A DNA stretch of 64,000 nucleotides from Parapedobacter tibetensis (GCF_024643205.1 NZ_JAMKQJ010000005.1:186001-250000); one strand, 5' to 3'; positions 25,987 through 36,000 are shown, counted from the first letter of the stretch. Program-made: numbers and translations. The notes: generated by a model not told the origin, from the letters alone.

Positions 25987-27234
25987 ATGCAGACTAACCC
26001 GATTTTTGAGCATGATGCTGTTGTGCTCGCTATTTTATTGTTGATTTTAGCTATTGTGCTGAAAACCTCTTCCATGAACCATCCTTTTTTTAGACGGTTT
26101 TACACGTTCGTACCACCGATTCTCCTGTGTTATTTTGTGCCCGGCATTCTGAATACCACCCACGTTATTTCCGGAGATCAGTCGGCGGTTTATACCGTGG
26201 CATCGCAATACCTGTTACCAGCGAGTTTAGTATTATTGATTACGGGCGTTGATCTCAAGGAAATATGGAAGCTACGGCGTAAGGCAGGGGTGATGTTCTT
26301 TGCATCCACATTGGGCATTGTAATTGGTGGGCCGTTGGCCATTATTTTGGTTGAGATGCTAGTGCCCGGAGTTATTGTGGGGGGAGATGGCGCGGATGCT
26401 TCATGGCGTGGCTTGGGTACCGTAGCCGGTAGTTGGACGGGCGGTAGTGCCAATATGGCCGCGTTGTACGAAGTATTTAAACCGGATGCCAAATTGTATT
26501 CGGGAATGATTGCACTCGACGTACTGATCGCGAATCTGTGGTTAGCACTGATGCTTTATGGCGTGTCGAAGCAAAACGCAATCAATAAGTGGCTGCGTGC
26601 AGATGACCACGATATGGACCACCTCCTAGACAAACTGAAGGCCGGGGAAAAGAAGGAGGGTAAAACACCGACGATGCCCGACCTTATGGTTATTCTTGCC
26701 CTTGGTTTGGGCGCGACGGGCTTGGCCCATTTTCTGGTTGGCCATATTGTACCTTGGATCGAGCGTACAGCGCCTCATTTGGCTAAATTCAACCTAACCT
26801 CGGAGTTCCTATGGCTAATTATATTAACGTCGACTTTTGGTATCTTACTTTCATTTACCAAGGCACGGAAATTGGATAAACTGGGATCGACGGCTGTGGG
26901 CAATGTTTTCCTATATATCCTGATTGCGTCCATTGGTATGAAAATGAATATTATGAACATGTTTGACAATCCCGGACTATTGGCCGTGGGCCTGATCTGG
27001 ATAGTTATCCATGCTGCGATCATTCTTTTTATTGCCCGCGTTTTCCGGATCAGTTTCTTCTTTTTGGCTGTTGGTAGTGAAGCCAATGTGGGCGGAGCGC
27101 CAACGGCCTCGGCCGTCGCAGCGAGTTTTAATCCATCTTTGGTGCCTGTGGCTGTGCTGATTTCTGTATTGGGTTACGCTATAGGGAATTATGCAGGCTA
27201 CCTTTGTGGCCTACTTATGCAGTGGGTGAGCTGA
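25987..27234 (+). CDS. DUF819 family membrane protein
   Basis: A 415-residue integral membrane protein of about ten hydrophobic segments, matching the DUF819/YjcL-like family of putative transporters. Conserved stretches are GTVAGSWTGGSANMAALYEV and GSEANVGGAPTASAVAASF, two related Gly/Asn-rich re-entrant-like elements that suggest an inverted-repeat transporter fold. The ATG at 25987 is used; the 16 codons upstream are hydrophilic and His-rich. The substrate is unknown. Being next to ddl and the dipeptide epimerase hints at an amino acid or peptide substrate, which is inference. Confidence 0.85.
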   Translation: MQTNPIFEHDAVVLAILLLILAIVLKTSSMNHPFFRRFYTFVPPILLCYFVPGILNTTHVISGDQSAVYTVASQYLLPASLVLLITGVDLKEIWKLRRKAGVMFFASTLGIVIGGPLAIILVEMLVPGVIVGGDGADASWRGLGTVAGSWTGGSANMAALYEVFKPDAKLYSGMIALDVLIANLWLALMLYGVSKQNAINKWLRADDHDMDHLLDKLKAGEKKEGKTPTMPDLMVILALGLGATGLAHFLVGHIVPWIERTAPHLAKFNLTSEFLWLIILTSTFGILLSFTKARKLDKLGSTAVGNVFLYILIASIGMKMNIMNMFDNPGLLAVGLIWIVIHAAIILFIARVFRISFFFLAVGSEANVGGAPTASAVAASFNPSLVPVAVLISVLGYAIGNYAGYLCGLLMQWVS

Positions 27235-27371
27235 TTCACAAATTATCCGTATATTTACAGTTCAGATCCAAGATTTGCGCTAACCCAATTTATAAAAATA
27301 AGCTGTTTCTTAGCGGGAGTATTGTATTAGGTGGTAGACAACGTGAAATCGAAAGATAAAATTGAACGCAA

Positions 27372-28268
27372 ATGAAAGTTTTACACCAAATGACCATGTA
27401 TGATCCGGACGAACAATCCATTGTTTTTCAGGATACCTATCCAGTGCCTTATTTGCACCGGCATAGGGAAATGCAGTTCGTATGGGTAAGAAAGGGACAT
27501 GGCAACGTCATTATTGGTAACCACATCCAGTCTTTCAAGCCTGGAGAGATTTATATTGTAGGCGCTAATCAGCCCCATTTGTTTAAGGCCGCTGATGCTA
27601 ACCAGCAAAGCATAGGTGTACTTTGTCTTTATATTGACCACCATAAGACCTTTGCAAATGTATGCGACCAAATTCCTGAGATGCATGGCATCATCAATTT
27701 TCTCAAGGAAACGGACAGTGGACTGCAGGTGCCACAGCGTTATGTAGAGGCCGTGGGGGAGGAAATCCTAGTCATCAAGGAAAAAACTGGTATCGAGCGG
27801 CTCATCTATTTCCTTCGCTTGATTAAAATGCTGATGGATATCAATGCCTGGCAAGACTGGAAACCATTGTCCTCAGTACTGAACAATTATTCCGTTGATG
27901 TATCAGACCGACTGAATACCATCTATCGCTACTCGCTGGACCATTATATGGACGAAATTTCCCTGGAGGAGGTTTCTTCCTTGGCTTGCATGACACCTAA
28001 TGCCTTCTGTGCGTATTTCAAGAAATACACACGCAAAACCTATTTTGCTTTTTTAAATGACCTCCGGATTTCCGAAGCCTGCAAAAAATTGCTTAGTGGT
28101 GAGTACTCTACGATAGCCGCAGTAGCATATGCATCTGGTTTTGTCAATACCATCACCTTTAACAGGGTATTTCGTAAAGGCATGGGCATGACTCCAAGTG
28201 AATACGTGGATCAGTTTAAGGTCAAGCACAAAGCAATGCCCCCTTTTTCTCCGGATGCCTTTTTTTAG
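27372..28268 (+). CDS. AraC-family transcriptional regulator
   Basis: A 298-residue regulator with an N-terminal cupin sensing domain (LHRHREMQFVWVRKGHGNVI; FKPGEIYIVGANQPHLF) and a C-terminal pair of helix-turn-helices (SLEEVSSLACMTPNAFCAYF; IAAVAYASGFVNTITFNRVF; MTPSEYV). It lies 137 bases after the DUF819 transporter on the same strand. Regulation of that transporter or of the serine hydrolase locus downstream is plausible but not shown. Confidence 0.92.
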   Translation: MKVLHQMTMYDPDEQSIVFQDTYPVPYLHRHREMQFVWVRKGHGNVIIGNHIQSFKPGEIYIVGANQPHLFKAADANQQSIGVLCLYIDHHKTFANVCDQIPEMHGIINFLKETDSGLQVPQRYVEAVGEEILVIKEKTGIERLIYFLRLIKMLMDINAWQDWKPLSSVLNNYSVDVSDRLNTIYRYSLDHYMDEISLEEVSSLACMTPNAFCAYFKKYTRKTYFAFLNDLRISEACKKLLSGEYSTIAAVAYASGFVNTITFNRVFRKGMGMTPSEYVDQFKVKHKAMPPFSPDAFF

Positions 28269-28315
28269 CGGAATCATGATGATACACGACGTTTGCTGTT
28301 CGGAAACCGGAACCC

Positions 28316-28948
28316 CTACCGCTCAATCGTCCCCAGAAACTGGCTGTTCGAAAACCGTTTGTCGCCTTGGTCACCTACGCAAACATACACCAATAGCCGG
28401 CTTCCTACCGGTTCGGGAGCAACATCCAAACCCATATTTCCCGCTATCCGGTAGCCCGCTGCGATAGCAGCGAACCGACCCGTAAAATTGTAAGCCACTA
28501 AGTACACTTGGTCATCATTGAACGCCCCTTTCCTGTCTGCATCGGGCCCCCAGCGTAACCGGAGTTGATCGCCGTCAACACCGATCCCGTCAACATCCAG
28601 TCCCTTCAGCGTTCCCTGCGATAGCCGTACATTCGACGGGTCGATCTCGAAATGGGGGTACTCCCCACCCAGGGCATTGTGGTAAACATGGGACACGGCC
28701 CGGTTCATCGCATCCGTTTTGTTGTGCTGGCCATACGGCGATGCGAAGCCGAGGTGGATGAGCTCGCGTAGCGGTGACAAAAAGTCCATCACCGTTTTCA
28801 TCTTTTCGCGCGCCGCCAGCTGTTTTACCGAGGGCGGTTTGGTGGACTTCCTGGGTCGGCTACGCACATAGAAACCGAATGGTCCGTTGCAACCCACCAG
28901 ATCACCGATGGTCCCCGAAAACGCGAATGAATCATTGAATTTTGCCAT
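28316..28948 (-). CDS. DUF6266 family protein
   Basis: A 210-residue protein whose N-terminus (MAKFND...GTIGDLVGCNGPFG, then FYVRSRPRKSTKPPS) fits the Bacteroidota-specific DUF6266 family, for which I know no function. No signal peptide or membrane segment is seen. Start at ATG 28948 gives this conserved N-terminus; the frame is open 177 bases further upstream but that part is Cys/Pro-rich and unlike the family. It converges on the AraC gene with a 47-base gap. Confidence 0.75.
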   Translation of the reverse strand: MAKFNDSFAFSGTIGDLVGCNGPFGFYVRSRPRKSTKPPSVKQLAAREKMKTVMDFLSPLRELIHLGFASPYGQHNKTDAMNRAVSHVYHNALGGEYPHFEIDPSNVRLSQGTLKGLDVDGIGVDGDQLRLRWGPDADRKGAFNDDQVYLVAYNFTGRFAAIAAGYRIAGNMGLDVAPEPVGSRLLVYVCVGDQGDKRFSNSQFLGTIER

Positions 28949-29362
28949 GTTATTTTCTTTTTGTTTCGGACAAACATCGCATTCCGGTAGCCAGCAATCA
29001 ATAGACGGGAGCCGATTGTCCTTTAAGTGTCCGACAAAACCCGCATTTTGTCCAAGAACTGTCTGGGGATCGCGCCTTACCCAGCCTGTACCTCTTTTGG
29101 GAGAAACCATACATTTGGGAGCCAACTGGATGCAGGCTTGGTGTCCGTGTTTGGCTTCAAGGTAGCATCAAATTGGCATGGAGTCGGCTTCAAGATGGCA
29201 TTCAGTACCCAAGCCATCTCGAAGCGGAATACAGGATGGTGGAAAAGATGATAATATTTGATACCTTTCCAATAGATGAGGTAAAACGATGGGCGCAGTC
29301 AAATGCTACTTTTGTTGAACAAATCGCTACTTGATGGCCTTTTACCTTGATATACGTCGATT
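28949..29362. other. Unassigned intergenic stretch
   Basis: 414 bases between the divergent DUF6266 and serine hydrolase genes. It holds a short duplicated motif (GGCTTCAAG with AGGTAGCAT or ATGGCAT after it, about 29150 and 29188) and a TACTTTTG box at 29307-29314 that could be the -7 element of the serine hydrolase gene; no -33 partner is visible. No convincing gene. Confidence 0.4.
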
Positions 29363-30529
29363 ATGGATATGAACAAGCGTATTTTTATAGCCACTCTTGC
29401 ATTGCTAACATTGGTGTGTACAAACCATTTGGCGTTGGGCATGCCGCGTACTGATACCTCTTATATAAAGGAAGTAGATGAGGCCGTTGGTCGTTTCATG
29501 GCCGAGTACGGTGTGCCCGGGGCGGCCGTGGCCATAACCAAGGATGGGAAATTGGTGTACGCTAAGGGGTATGGGTATGCAGATACGTTGCGTAAGGAAA
29601 AAGTGCATCCAGGTAGCCTGTTCCGCATTGCCAGTATTTCAAAACCCATTACAGCCACCACCATCATGAAACTGGTGGAGGAAGGGAAACTTTCGCTTGA
29701 CCAGCGGGTGTTTGGCCCGGAGGGCGTTTTGGGCACACGCTATGGTACAGCGCCATACAAACAACCGATACCTGACATTACAATCAGACACCTTTTGCAA
29801 CATACGAGCGGAGGTTGGGGAAATGCGCGGTCGCGGGGTAGGGACCCCATGTTTCTGGATGCGACGTGGTCAATGGACAAACTGATTGACTATACGTTAG
29901 ACAGTATCCCACTAGATCAAGCACCCGGGGAACGGTATGTATATTCAAATTTTGGATATTGCCTTTTGGGCCGGGTCATCGAAGCGGTGTCCATGCAGCC
30001 GTATGAAGAATATGTAAAGAAAACGATTTTACTTCCCCTTGGTATCACCGACATGCGCATTGGTGGCAATACGTTGGACATGCGTTTGGAAAACGAAGTC
30101 GTATACTACGGGCGGAAATCGGGCGGGTTGCACCCTTATATCTATAACATTACACGTATGGATGCCCATGGGGGGTGGGTGGCTTCAGCTGTGGATCTGG
30201 TACGCCTGTTGGTACATGTGGACGGATTCGCTACCAAAAAAGATATCCTCAGCGCTTCCAGTGTCAGACAGATGGCCGAGGTGTCTACTGCAGCAGACAA
30301 CACCACGTATGCTCACGGTTGGCGGGTGGATGAAGAAAACAACTGGTGGCATAGTGGATCATTGCCCGGTACCGGAACACACCTATCCAGAAGGGCCAAT
30401 GGATTTAATTGGACGGTGTTGACCAATACAAGACTATCTGGAGGGAGTTTCTTCGCGGACTTGGAGAGCCTGCTAAACGATATTATTGCCGATCCGGCCA
30501 TTGTTTGGACGGATACCGACGGTTTTTGA
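29363..30529 (+). CDS. Class C beta-lactamase-fold serine hydrolase (type I, first copy)
   Basis: A 388-residue exported serine hydrolase with a signal peptide of about 27 residues. The nucleophile motif SISK (S91-K94) lies in FRIASISKPIT, the YSN motif near residue 194 in YSNFGYCLLG, and HSG in WWHSGSLPGTG replaces the KTG box. Family members are D,D-peptidases, D-aminopeptidases and esterases; the sequence cannot separate these. It begins a trio with an M19 dipeptidase and a DUF3471 serine hydrolase. A homologous trio starts at 40680. Confidence 0.9.
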   Translation: MDMNKRIFIATLALLTLVCTNHLALGMPRTDTSYIKEVDEAVGRFMAEYGVPGAAVAITKDGKLVYAKGYGYADTLRKEKVHPGSLFRIASISKPITATTIMKLVEEGKLSLDQRVFGPEGVLGTRYGTAPYKQPIPDITIRHLLQHTSGGWGNARSRGRDPMFLDATWSMDKLIDYTLDSIPLDQAPGERYVYSNFGYCLLGRVIEAVSMQPYEEYVKKTILLPLGITDMRIGGNTLDMRLENEVVYYGRKSGGLHPYIYNITRMDAHGGWVASAVDLVRLLVHVDGFATKKDILSASSVRQMAEVSTAADNTTYAHGWRVDEENNWWHSGSLPGTGTHLSRRANGFNWTVLTNTRLSGGSFFADLESLLNDIIADPAIVWTDTDGF

Positions 30530-30549
30530 ACTCCAATAAATTCTTTACC

Positions 30550-31764
30550 ATGGCACATGAACATATAGCAAGAACGTTTACCTTCCCCTGCGTCTTATTG
30601 ATCACGGTGTTGCTTTCCTGTGGGGAATCGCCCAACAAACAGTCGCACACGATGGTGGTGGATGTCCATAACGATGTCCTTTCGGGCGCCGTGCTGAAAG
30701 GCTATGATGTTTCCACGCACCTGGATACGGGCAATACGGACTTAGTACGGTTGAAATCGGGGGGAGTGGGGCTACAGGTTTTTGCTGTCTTTGGCGACCA
30801 ACGGTATACAGGGAAAAAAGGGTTTGACTATGCAAGCAGGCAGATCGACTCGCTTTATTCCATTGCACAGAGGCACCACGATAAAATCGGGGTTGCACAT
30901 ACGGTGCCGGAGGCTCGGGAAATCGTCGCCCAAGGCAAGATTGCAGGGATGATCGGTTTGGAAGGCGGGCACATGATCGGCGAAAACCTTGACAACCTCG
31001 ACAGTTTGGCCAAGCGGGGGCTCGTTTATATGACGTTGACATGGAATAACAGCAATACGTGGGCTACGTCATCTGCCGATGAAGAAGACGTTGACAAAAA
31101 GCTGGAATGGAAAGGGCTGACTGATTTTGGTAAGGCCGTGATTGCCCGAATGAACGAGTTGGGAATAGCCGTTGATTTGTCGCACGTGGGGATGCAGACT
31201 TTTTATGATACCATCGAGGCTTCCAAATTGCCTGTGTTGGCATCGCACTCCAATGCCCGGTCACTTTGTGATGTGCACCGCAACCTAACCGCTAACCAAA
31301 TAAAAGCCATTGCAAATACAGGAGGTGTGGTATGCGTAACGTTTTATGCGCCGTTTTTGGATGATACATACGGCGAACGTATCGAACAGGCAATGGAGTT
31401 GCATCCCGAAGTGGTCGATTCGCTGAAAGCGGCTGGTGTTGATACCAAAGATCAGCTAATCGCCGCATTCCTTTCGGCGAGGCCCCTCGTAGGCGATGAA
31501 TTGAGGCCCCCTATTTCCCGAGTTGTGGACCATATCGATCATATCGTGGCTGTCGCTGGCATAGACCATGTAGGGATCGGTGCCGATTATTTTGGATTGT
31601 CTACGTTCCCCTACCCGAAAGGCATGCACGATGTGACGGGGTATCCGTTGCTTGCCCAAGCACTTGCGGACCGTGGATATACCGAGGAGGAAGTAAATAA
31701 AATATTGGGGATGAACGTGTTGAGGGTGCTGGATGAAAATATTCAAGCAAAATACGATAAGTGA
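30550..31764 (+). CDS. Membrane dipeptidase (peptidase M19), exported lipoprotein
   Basis: A 404-residue renal-dipeptidase-type metalloenzyme that cleaves dipeptides, including ones with a D-residue at the C-terminal position. The N-terminus MAHEHIARTFTFPCVLLITV ends in the lipobox LLSC. Zinc ligands are HxD in VDVHNDVL, Glu in GLEGGHMIG, and His in DLSHVGMQTF and LASHSNARS; GIGADYFG is the late conserved Asp segment. ATG 30550 follows the serine hydrolase stop by 20 bases. The paralog at 42000 has no signal peptide. Confidence 0.92.
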   Translation: MAHEHIARTFTFPCVLLITVLLSCGESPNKQSHTMVVDVHNDVLSGAVLKGYDVSTHLDTGNTDLVRLKSGGVGLQVFAVFGDQRYTGKKGFDYASRQIDSLYSIAQRHHDKIGVAHTVPEAREIVAQGKIAGMIGLEGGHMIGENLDNLDSLAKRGLVYMTLTWNNSNTWATSSADEEDVDKKLEWKGLTDFGKAVIARMNELGIAVDLSHVGMQTFYDTIEASKLPVLASHSNARSLCDVHRNLTANQIKAIANTGGVVCVTFYAPFLDDTYGERIEQAMELHPEVVDSLKAAGVDTKDQLIAAFLSARPLVGDELRPPISRVVDHIDHIVAVAGIDHVGIGADYFGLSTFPYPKGMHDVTGYPLLAQALADRGYTEEEVNKILGMNVLRVLDENIQAKYDK

Positions 31765-31767
31765 AAG

Positions 31768-33411
31768 ATGTATACTATGAAACCTATCACAACCGATATA
31801 CCATTACGAAAGCATTTTGTACGGATCGCGGTGTTTGCAATTCTCTTAGTAACCCCCTCACTATTCAACGTCTCCTTAGCGCAACAAAGCGAACTTGATT
31901 TACTTCCGGAAGATTTGGATCAATATATTGCGCAGGTACTGGAGCGCTTTGAGGTGCCCGGTGCCAGCGTATCGGTTGTGAAAGACGGGAAAACACTATT
32001 AGCAAAGGGCTATGGGGTGAAAGCCATCGGGAAGCCCGACCTCGTCGATGACCAGACGTTGTTTTGTATTGCCAGCAATACCAAAGCTTTTACTGCCACA
32101 CTATTGGCGATGCTGGTTGAAGAAGGAACAATTGGTTGGGATGACCCGGTCATCGATCACCTGCCTTGGTTCCGGATGGCCGACTCCTATACCACCAACC
32201 ATATGACCATCGAAGACCTGTTGGTGCACCGGAGCGGACTGGGGTTAGGTGCAGGTGACCTGCTGCAATTTCCCCCGACCACGTATACCAGGCGGGAGAT
32301 TGCCGAGCGGCTAAAGGACATCCCGTTGTCGTCCAGCTTCCGGCAGCGCTATGCGTATGATAATATTCTGTACCTGGTGGCAAGCGAACTAGTTCAGGAG
32401 GTGACGGGAACCACCTGGGAGGAAAACGTGGAGACCCGCATTTTTGATAAACTGGGCATGAAACAGAGCGTTCCCAGGATATCCGCACTGATGCAGAAGC
32501 CGAATATTGCCTATCCGCACACACCGGTCAACGGAGTGGTGACGTTGGGGAAAAACTTCCCCGACATCCGGATGGGCGACGTGTCCAACGCGGCAGGGGG
32601 CATATCCTCGAATGCTCAGGATATGGCGAAGTGGTTGCTATTGCAGCTGGATTCCGGTTTGAATCGTGTGTCGGGTGAGCGCCTATATAGCCCAGCGACC
32701 GCCGAACGGCTATGGACGGCCGTTACCCCGATGCCGCTGTACAAACCGATCGCCCCCCTGGTACCGCTGACCCAGATTTATTCCGGTTATGGTTTGGGTT
32801 TCAGGGTTCATAATTTCCGCGAGCACAAGCTGGTCACCCATACCGGAGGTCTCAGCGGGGCCTACTATTCGCGTGTTGCCTTGCTTCCCGAATTGAATTT
32901 GGGGGTTGCGGTACTCACCAATCAGGAATCAAGCGCGGCATACGATGCCATTGTGCATGATATCTTAGACTACTTTTCGGGTGAAAAACAGCGGTTTGAC
33001 TGGTTGGAAGGTCATACGAAACTGGATTCCCTACGTAAATTACGGATTGCCGATTGGGAACGCTCCAGCGCGGACCAAAGGGACAGCACATCCAGCCCCT
33101 CACTATCGTTGCGTGCTTATGAAGGAACCTATCGCGATGCTTGGTATGGCGATGTCTCGGTTACCTTGGTAGGTGGCAAGTTGCGCATCAATTTTGAACA
33201 AACTCCCGCGATGGAAGGCCTTTTGGAACATTGGCAGTACGACACATTCGTGGCTAGGTGGGACGACCGTAGCCTGAAATCCGACGCCTTTGTCTCGTTT
33301 GTGATTGACCCCGATGGCAAAGTGGAGGAGGTCAGGATGAAAGCCTTTTCCCCCGCCGTTAATTTCAGTAGGGATTTCCATGATTTGGAACTTTTTCCCG
33401 TGGAAAACTGA
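31768..33411 (+). CDS. Serine hydrolase with C-terminal DUF3471 (type II, first copy)
   Basis: A 547-residue exported protein. An N-terminal signal segment ends near SLAQQ. The class C beta-lactamase domain has SNTK in FCIASNTKAFTATLLA, YDN in RYAYDNILYLVASEL and HTGG in KLVTHTGGLSG. The C-terminal DUF3471 domain begins near SLRAYEGTYRDAWYGD. It starts 3 bases after the M19 stop, so it is the third gene of the trio. The closest relative here is the 43121 gene, with shared stretches such as DLLQFPP-TYTRRE. The peptidase substrate is not known. Confidence 0.9.
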   Translation: MYTMKPITTDIPLRKHFVRIAVFAILLVTPSLFNVSLAQQSELDLLPEDLDQYIAQVLERFEVPGASVSVVKDGKTLLAKGYGVKAIGKPDLVDDQTLFCIASNTKAFTATLLAMLVEEGTIGWDDPVIDHLPWFRMADSYTTNHMTIEDLLVHRSGLGLGAGDLLQFPPTTYTRREIAERLKDIPLSSSFRQRYAYDNILYLVASELVQEVTGTTWEENVETRIFDKLGMKQSVPRISALMQKPNIAYPHTPVNGVVTLGKNFPDIRMGDVSNAAGGISSNAQDMAKWLLLQLDSGLNRVSGERLYSPATAERLWTAVTPMPLYKPIAPLVPLTQIYSGYGLGFRVHNFREHKLVTHTGGLSGAYYSRVALLPELNLGVAVLTNQESSAAYDAIVHDILDYFSGEKQRFDWLEGHTKLDSLRKLRIADWERSSADQRDSTSSPSLSLRAYEGTYRDAWYGDVSVTLVGGKLRINFEQTPAMEGLLEHWQYDTFVARWDDRSLKSDAFVSFVIDPDGKVEEVRMKAFSPAVNFSRDFHDLELFPVEN

Positions 33412-33707
33412 TTTTTTTAAACTAATTTGCTTCTCGACTTCGATAAGTGCTCTTTTTATGGGTGCTTTTTTCGTGTATTTAGTGCTTGTTTTGTTATTCC
33501 TGTTTTGACAAGTAGCTTAGCAATTGATTGACTAGGAACTGCCAGCCTATACGCTCCGCTTTTATCTCCAAAACGATTAATATTTGATTATACATGATTA
33601 ACACGCGTAACGGCGAGGAAAACGTAGCCTTTATCTTTGCTTAATATAAAATCGGTTGTCTATTTACCATTTCCGATAACCACCCTCACGGGGATACGAT
33701 AACGATT
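33412..33707. other. Intergenic stretch with candidate promoter for the third serine hydrolase
   Basis: 296 bases separate the first trio from the next gene. TATCTTTG at 33632-33639 fits the TAnnTTTG consensus, 68 bases before ATG 33708, but no TTG lies 20 bases upstream. No other feature recognised. Confidence 0.4.
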
Positions 33708-35372
33708 ATGAAGAGAAGATTGAAAAGTACATTGTTGGTTTTGCTTTTATTTTCCCACGGCAGTTACGCACAGTTTGTCTTGGACCATCAAGGCACGTTG
33801 TTTCTGGATAGTGTCATGACGAACGATCGTACAGGTAAGCCGGGTGCTGTCTTAGCAATTTCTGTAGGCAATGAGTTGGTTTACGAAAAGGGGTTTGGTT
33901 TGGCAAGCCTGGAGTGGGGTATCGAGATGCCGACCGATGCCGTGTTTGAAGCGGCTTCGGTCTCCAAGCAGTTTACGGCCACCGCTGTTCTGAAACTGGT
34001 GGAGCGGGGGCAGCTTTCGCTGGACGACAATGTCCGCGAGTTCGTGCCGGAGCTCCCCGACTACGGCCACACCATTACGATCAGGCATTTGTTGACCATG
34101 ACCAGCGGTTTGCGGGACTGGCGGAATACCACCTACCTGCAAAGCAAGCCCACTTACGCAGCGGCGTACAGTCAGGATGAAGCGACCGCCACGATCTGTA
34201 GGCAGCAGGCATTAAACTTCGACCCCGGAGCGCGTTATTCCTACTCAAACTCGAATTATGACCTCCTGCACGTGATTGTCCAACGGATCACGGGAGAATC
34301 GTTCGTGCAGTTCACCACGCGGGAGGTGCTCGATCCGGTCGCGTTTATGCAGGCGCGATGGCGGGACGATCCCCACCGCGTGGAGGCTAAGAAAGTCCGG
34401 TCTTACGCGTACGATACCCGTACGAAAAAATATAAGACAGCCGATCTCATGGAGCGCACACACGGTGCAGCCGGCATGCTGGTGACGGCAGCCGATCTGA
34501 TACGGTGGAATAACCACTGGGCGGCCGGACGGTTTGGCGAGAAGATGGCCAAACTCCGGCTCACCCAAGGGGTTTTGCTTGATGGAACGGAGATCGACTA
34601 TGCGTGCGGCGGCGTACGGGTCACTGAATTGGCCGGGTTGACCGAGGTATCCCACAGCGGGCTGCTGGCCGGATACCGTGCCTGGGTATCCCACTATCCG
34701 AAACTCGGCGTGTCGATTGCCTGCCTGACAAATGACCGCTCCTTTCAGATGGCTACAGTACGCAACGCGATGGGGCAATTGATGACAGGGCAACCCCTGT
34801 CGGCCCCGAAAAAAGGGAAAGGGCCGGTATCCGATGTCGTATTGAGTGTCGAACGGCTGCGCGGCCTAGAGGGCGTTTACAAAGCTGAAAACCATTACCA
34901 GAGCTTCGAAATTGAAATTTCGGGCAATGTACCGGTTATCGGTAAGGACACCCTGGTTGCGCTGGCCAGGGATACGCTGCTTCGGGGGCAAACCCGCTAT
35001 CGGGTAGACGCACAGGGAACCATCACGGTTCAAGCCTCTGATGGGCAGTTTGTGTATTGCAAGGTAAGCGACTACCAGCCCGGTATTGACGATTTGCAAC
35101 CGCTGGAAGGTACTTATTCCTGCGCAGACTTGTCTTTGGAACTACGTATACAGGTCGAGGACGGAAAACTATATGCTTGCCGATCGGACACCGACAAAAT
35201 GCTGCTTAAACCCACTTACAAGGACGGCGATGAAGTTGGTTTCTACACCTTGTCTAATCAATTGCGAACGCTTTTTGCGTTTGTACACCATCCAGACGGC
35301 AAGGTTGGTTTAACAGTCAGTATTCCTCGGGCTGAGCATTTCACATTTACCAAATACAAAGACCAAGAATAA
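33708..35372 (+). CDS. Serine hydrolase with C-terminal lipocalin-like region (type III)
   Basis: A 554-residue exported serine hydrolase with a signal peptide (LLVLLLFSHGSYAQ). The SVSK nucleophile motif is in EAASVSKQFTATAVLKL, YSN in YSYSNSNYDLLHVI and HSG in EVSHSGLLAGYRAW. The last ~190 residues form a beta-rich domain unlike DUF3471 (RLRGLEGVYKAENHYQSFEI; LEGTYSCADLSLELRI). It differs from types I and II and is not duplicated in this window. It precedes the collagen-like lipoprotein and SusCD by short gaps, so is probably the first gene of that operon. Confidence 0.9.
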   Translation: MKRRLKSTLLVLLLFSHGSYAQFVLDHQGTLFLDSVMTNDRTGKPGAVLAISVGNELVYEKGFGLASLEWGIEMPTDAVFEAASVSKQFTATAVLKLVERGQLSLDDNVREFVPELPDYGHTITIRHLLTMTSGLRDWRNTTYLQSKPTYAAAYSQDEATATICRQQALNFDPGARYSYSNSNYDLLHVIVQRITGESFVQFTTREVLDPVAFMQARWRDDPHRVEAKKVRSYAYDTRTKKYKTADLMERTHGAAGMLVTAADLIRWNNHWAAGRFGEKMAKLRLTQGVLLDGTEIDYACGGVRVTELAGLTEVSHSGLLAGYRAWVSHYPKLGVSIACLTNDRSFQMATVRNAMGQLMTGQPLSAPKKGKGPVSDVVLSVERLRGLEGVYKAENHYQSFEIEISGNVPVIGKDTLVALARDTLLRGQTRYRVDAQGTITVQASDGQFVYCKVSDYQPGIDDLQPLEGTYSCADLSLELRIQVEDGKLYACRSDTDKMLLKPTYKDGDEVGFYTLSNQLRTLFAFVHHPDGKVGLTVSIPRAEHFTFTKYKDQE

Positions 35373-35410
35373 CACGAGCACTAACAATTAAAGCCAAGTA
35401 AACAATAAAA

Positions 35411-35983
35411 ATGAAGAAGATGAAAAAGATCATTACACAAATTTTGGGGGCAGCGTTCTGTATCCTAATGCTTGTCCAGTTGACTTCCTGTGAAAAAGAA
35501 GGTCCCATGGGTCCTGCAGGACCCATCGGTGAAGCCGGCCCGCAAGGTGATCAAGGGGAGAAGGGTGATAAGGGGGATGTTGGCAATTTTGCCCCTAAGG
35601 TATTCGAATTCGAAAATGTGACCATCGCGCCGGGAATCGGCACAAACCGGTTGTTTGATTTTGATGTGACAAAAGAAGAGTTCGAACAGAGTATGACTAT
35701 CCTTTATCTCGCTATTGGCACAAACAATTCAAACTGGCTTGTGATGCCTGGTGTCGGGAGCGGTGGCCAACATGCCTATCGATTGTGGTACGCATTCCTC
35801 AATGAGGGTGCCAATTCCCGCGCCATCCTGCAACGGGTTGCCGGTCCGGAAGATCAATCACAGACCTATACTGTGGCACGCATTGTCGTCATACCGCTGA
35901 ATATGGCCACTGCGATGCAAGCGAAGGGGATCGACATGGGCAACTTCGATGCCGTTAGCGCCTCTCTAAGGACTCACGAATAG
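35411..35983 (+). CDS. Collagen-like (G-X-Y) lipoprotein
   Basis: A 190-residue lipoprotein with the lipidated Cys at residue 27 (LVQLTSC). Nine G-X-Y triplets run from residue 31 (GPMGPAGPIGEAGPQG...) before a globular C-terminal domain of about 130 residues that I do not recognise. Short collagen-like stalks act as spacers on surface lipoproteins. It lies between a serine hydrolase and SusC (18 bases to the next start), so a surface-exposed role with this transport system is likely. Confidence 0.85.
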   Translation: MKKMKKIITQILGAAFCILMLVQLTSCEKEGPMGPAGPIGEAGPQGDQGEKGDKGDVGNFAPKVFEFENVTIAPGIGTNRLFDFDVTKEEFEQSMTILYLAIGTNNSNWLVMPGVGSGGQHAYRLWYAFLNEGANSRAILQRVAGPEDQSQTYTVARIVVIPLNMATAMQAKGIDMGNFDAVSASLRTHE

Positions 35984-36000
35984 CAGCTTGAAGGGGAAGG

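Noticed and set aside
30409..30549. Upstream extension of the M19 dipeptidase frame
   Set aside because: It overlaps the serine hydrolase coding region and would bury the clear lipoprotein signal that starts at 30550.
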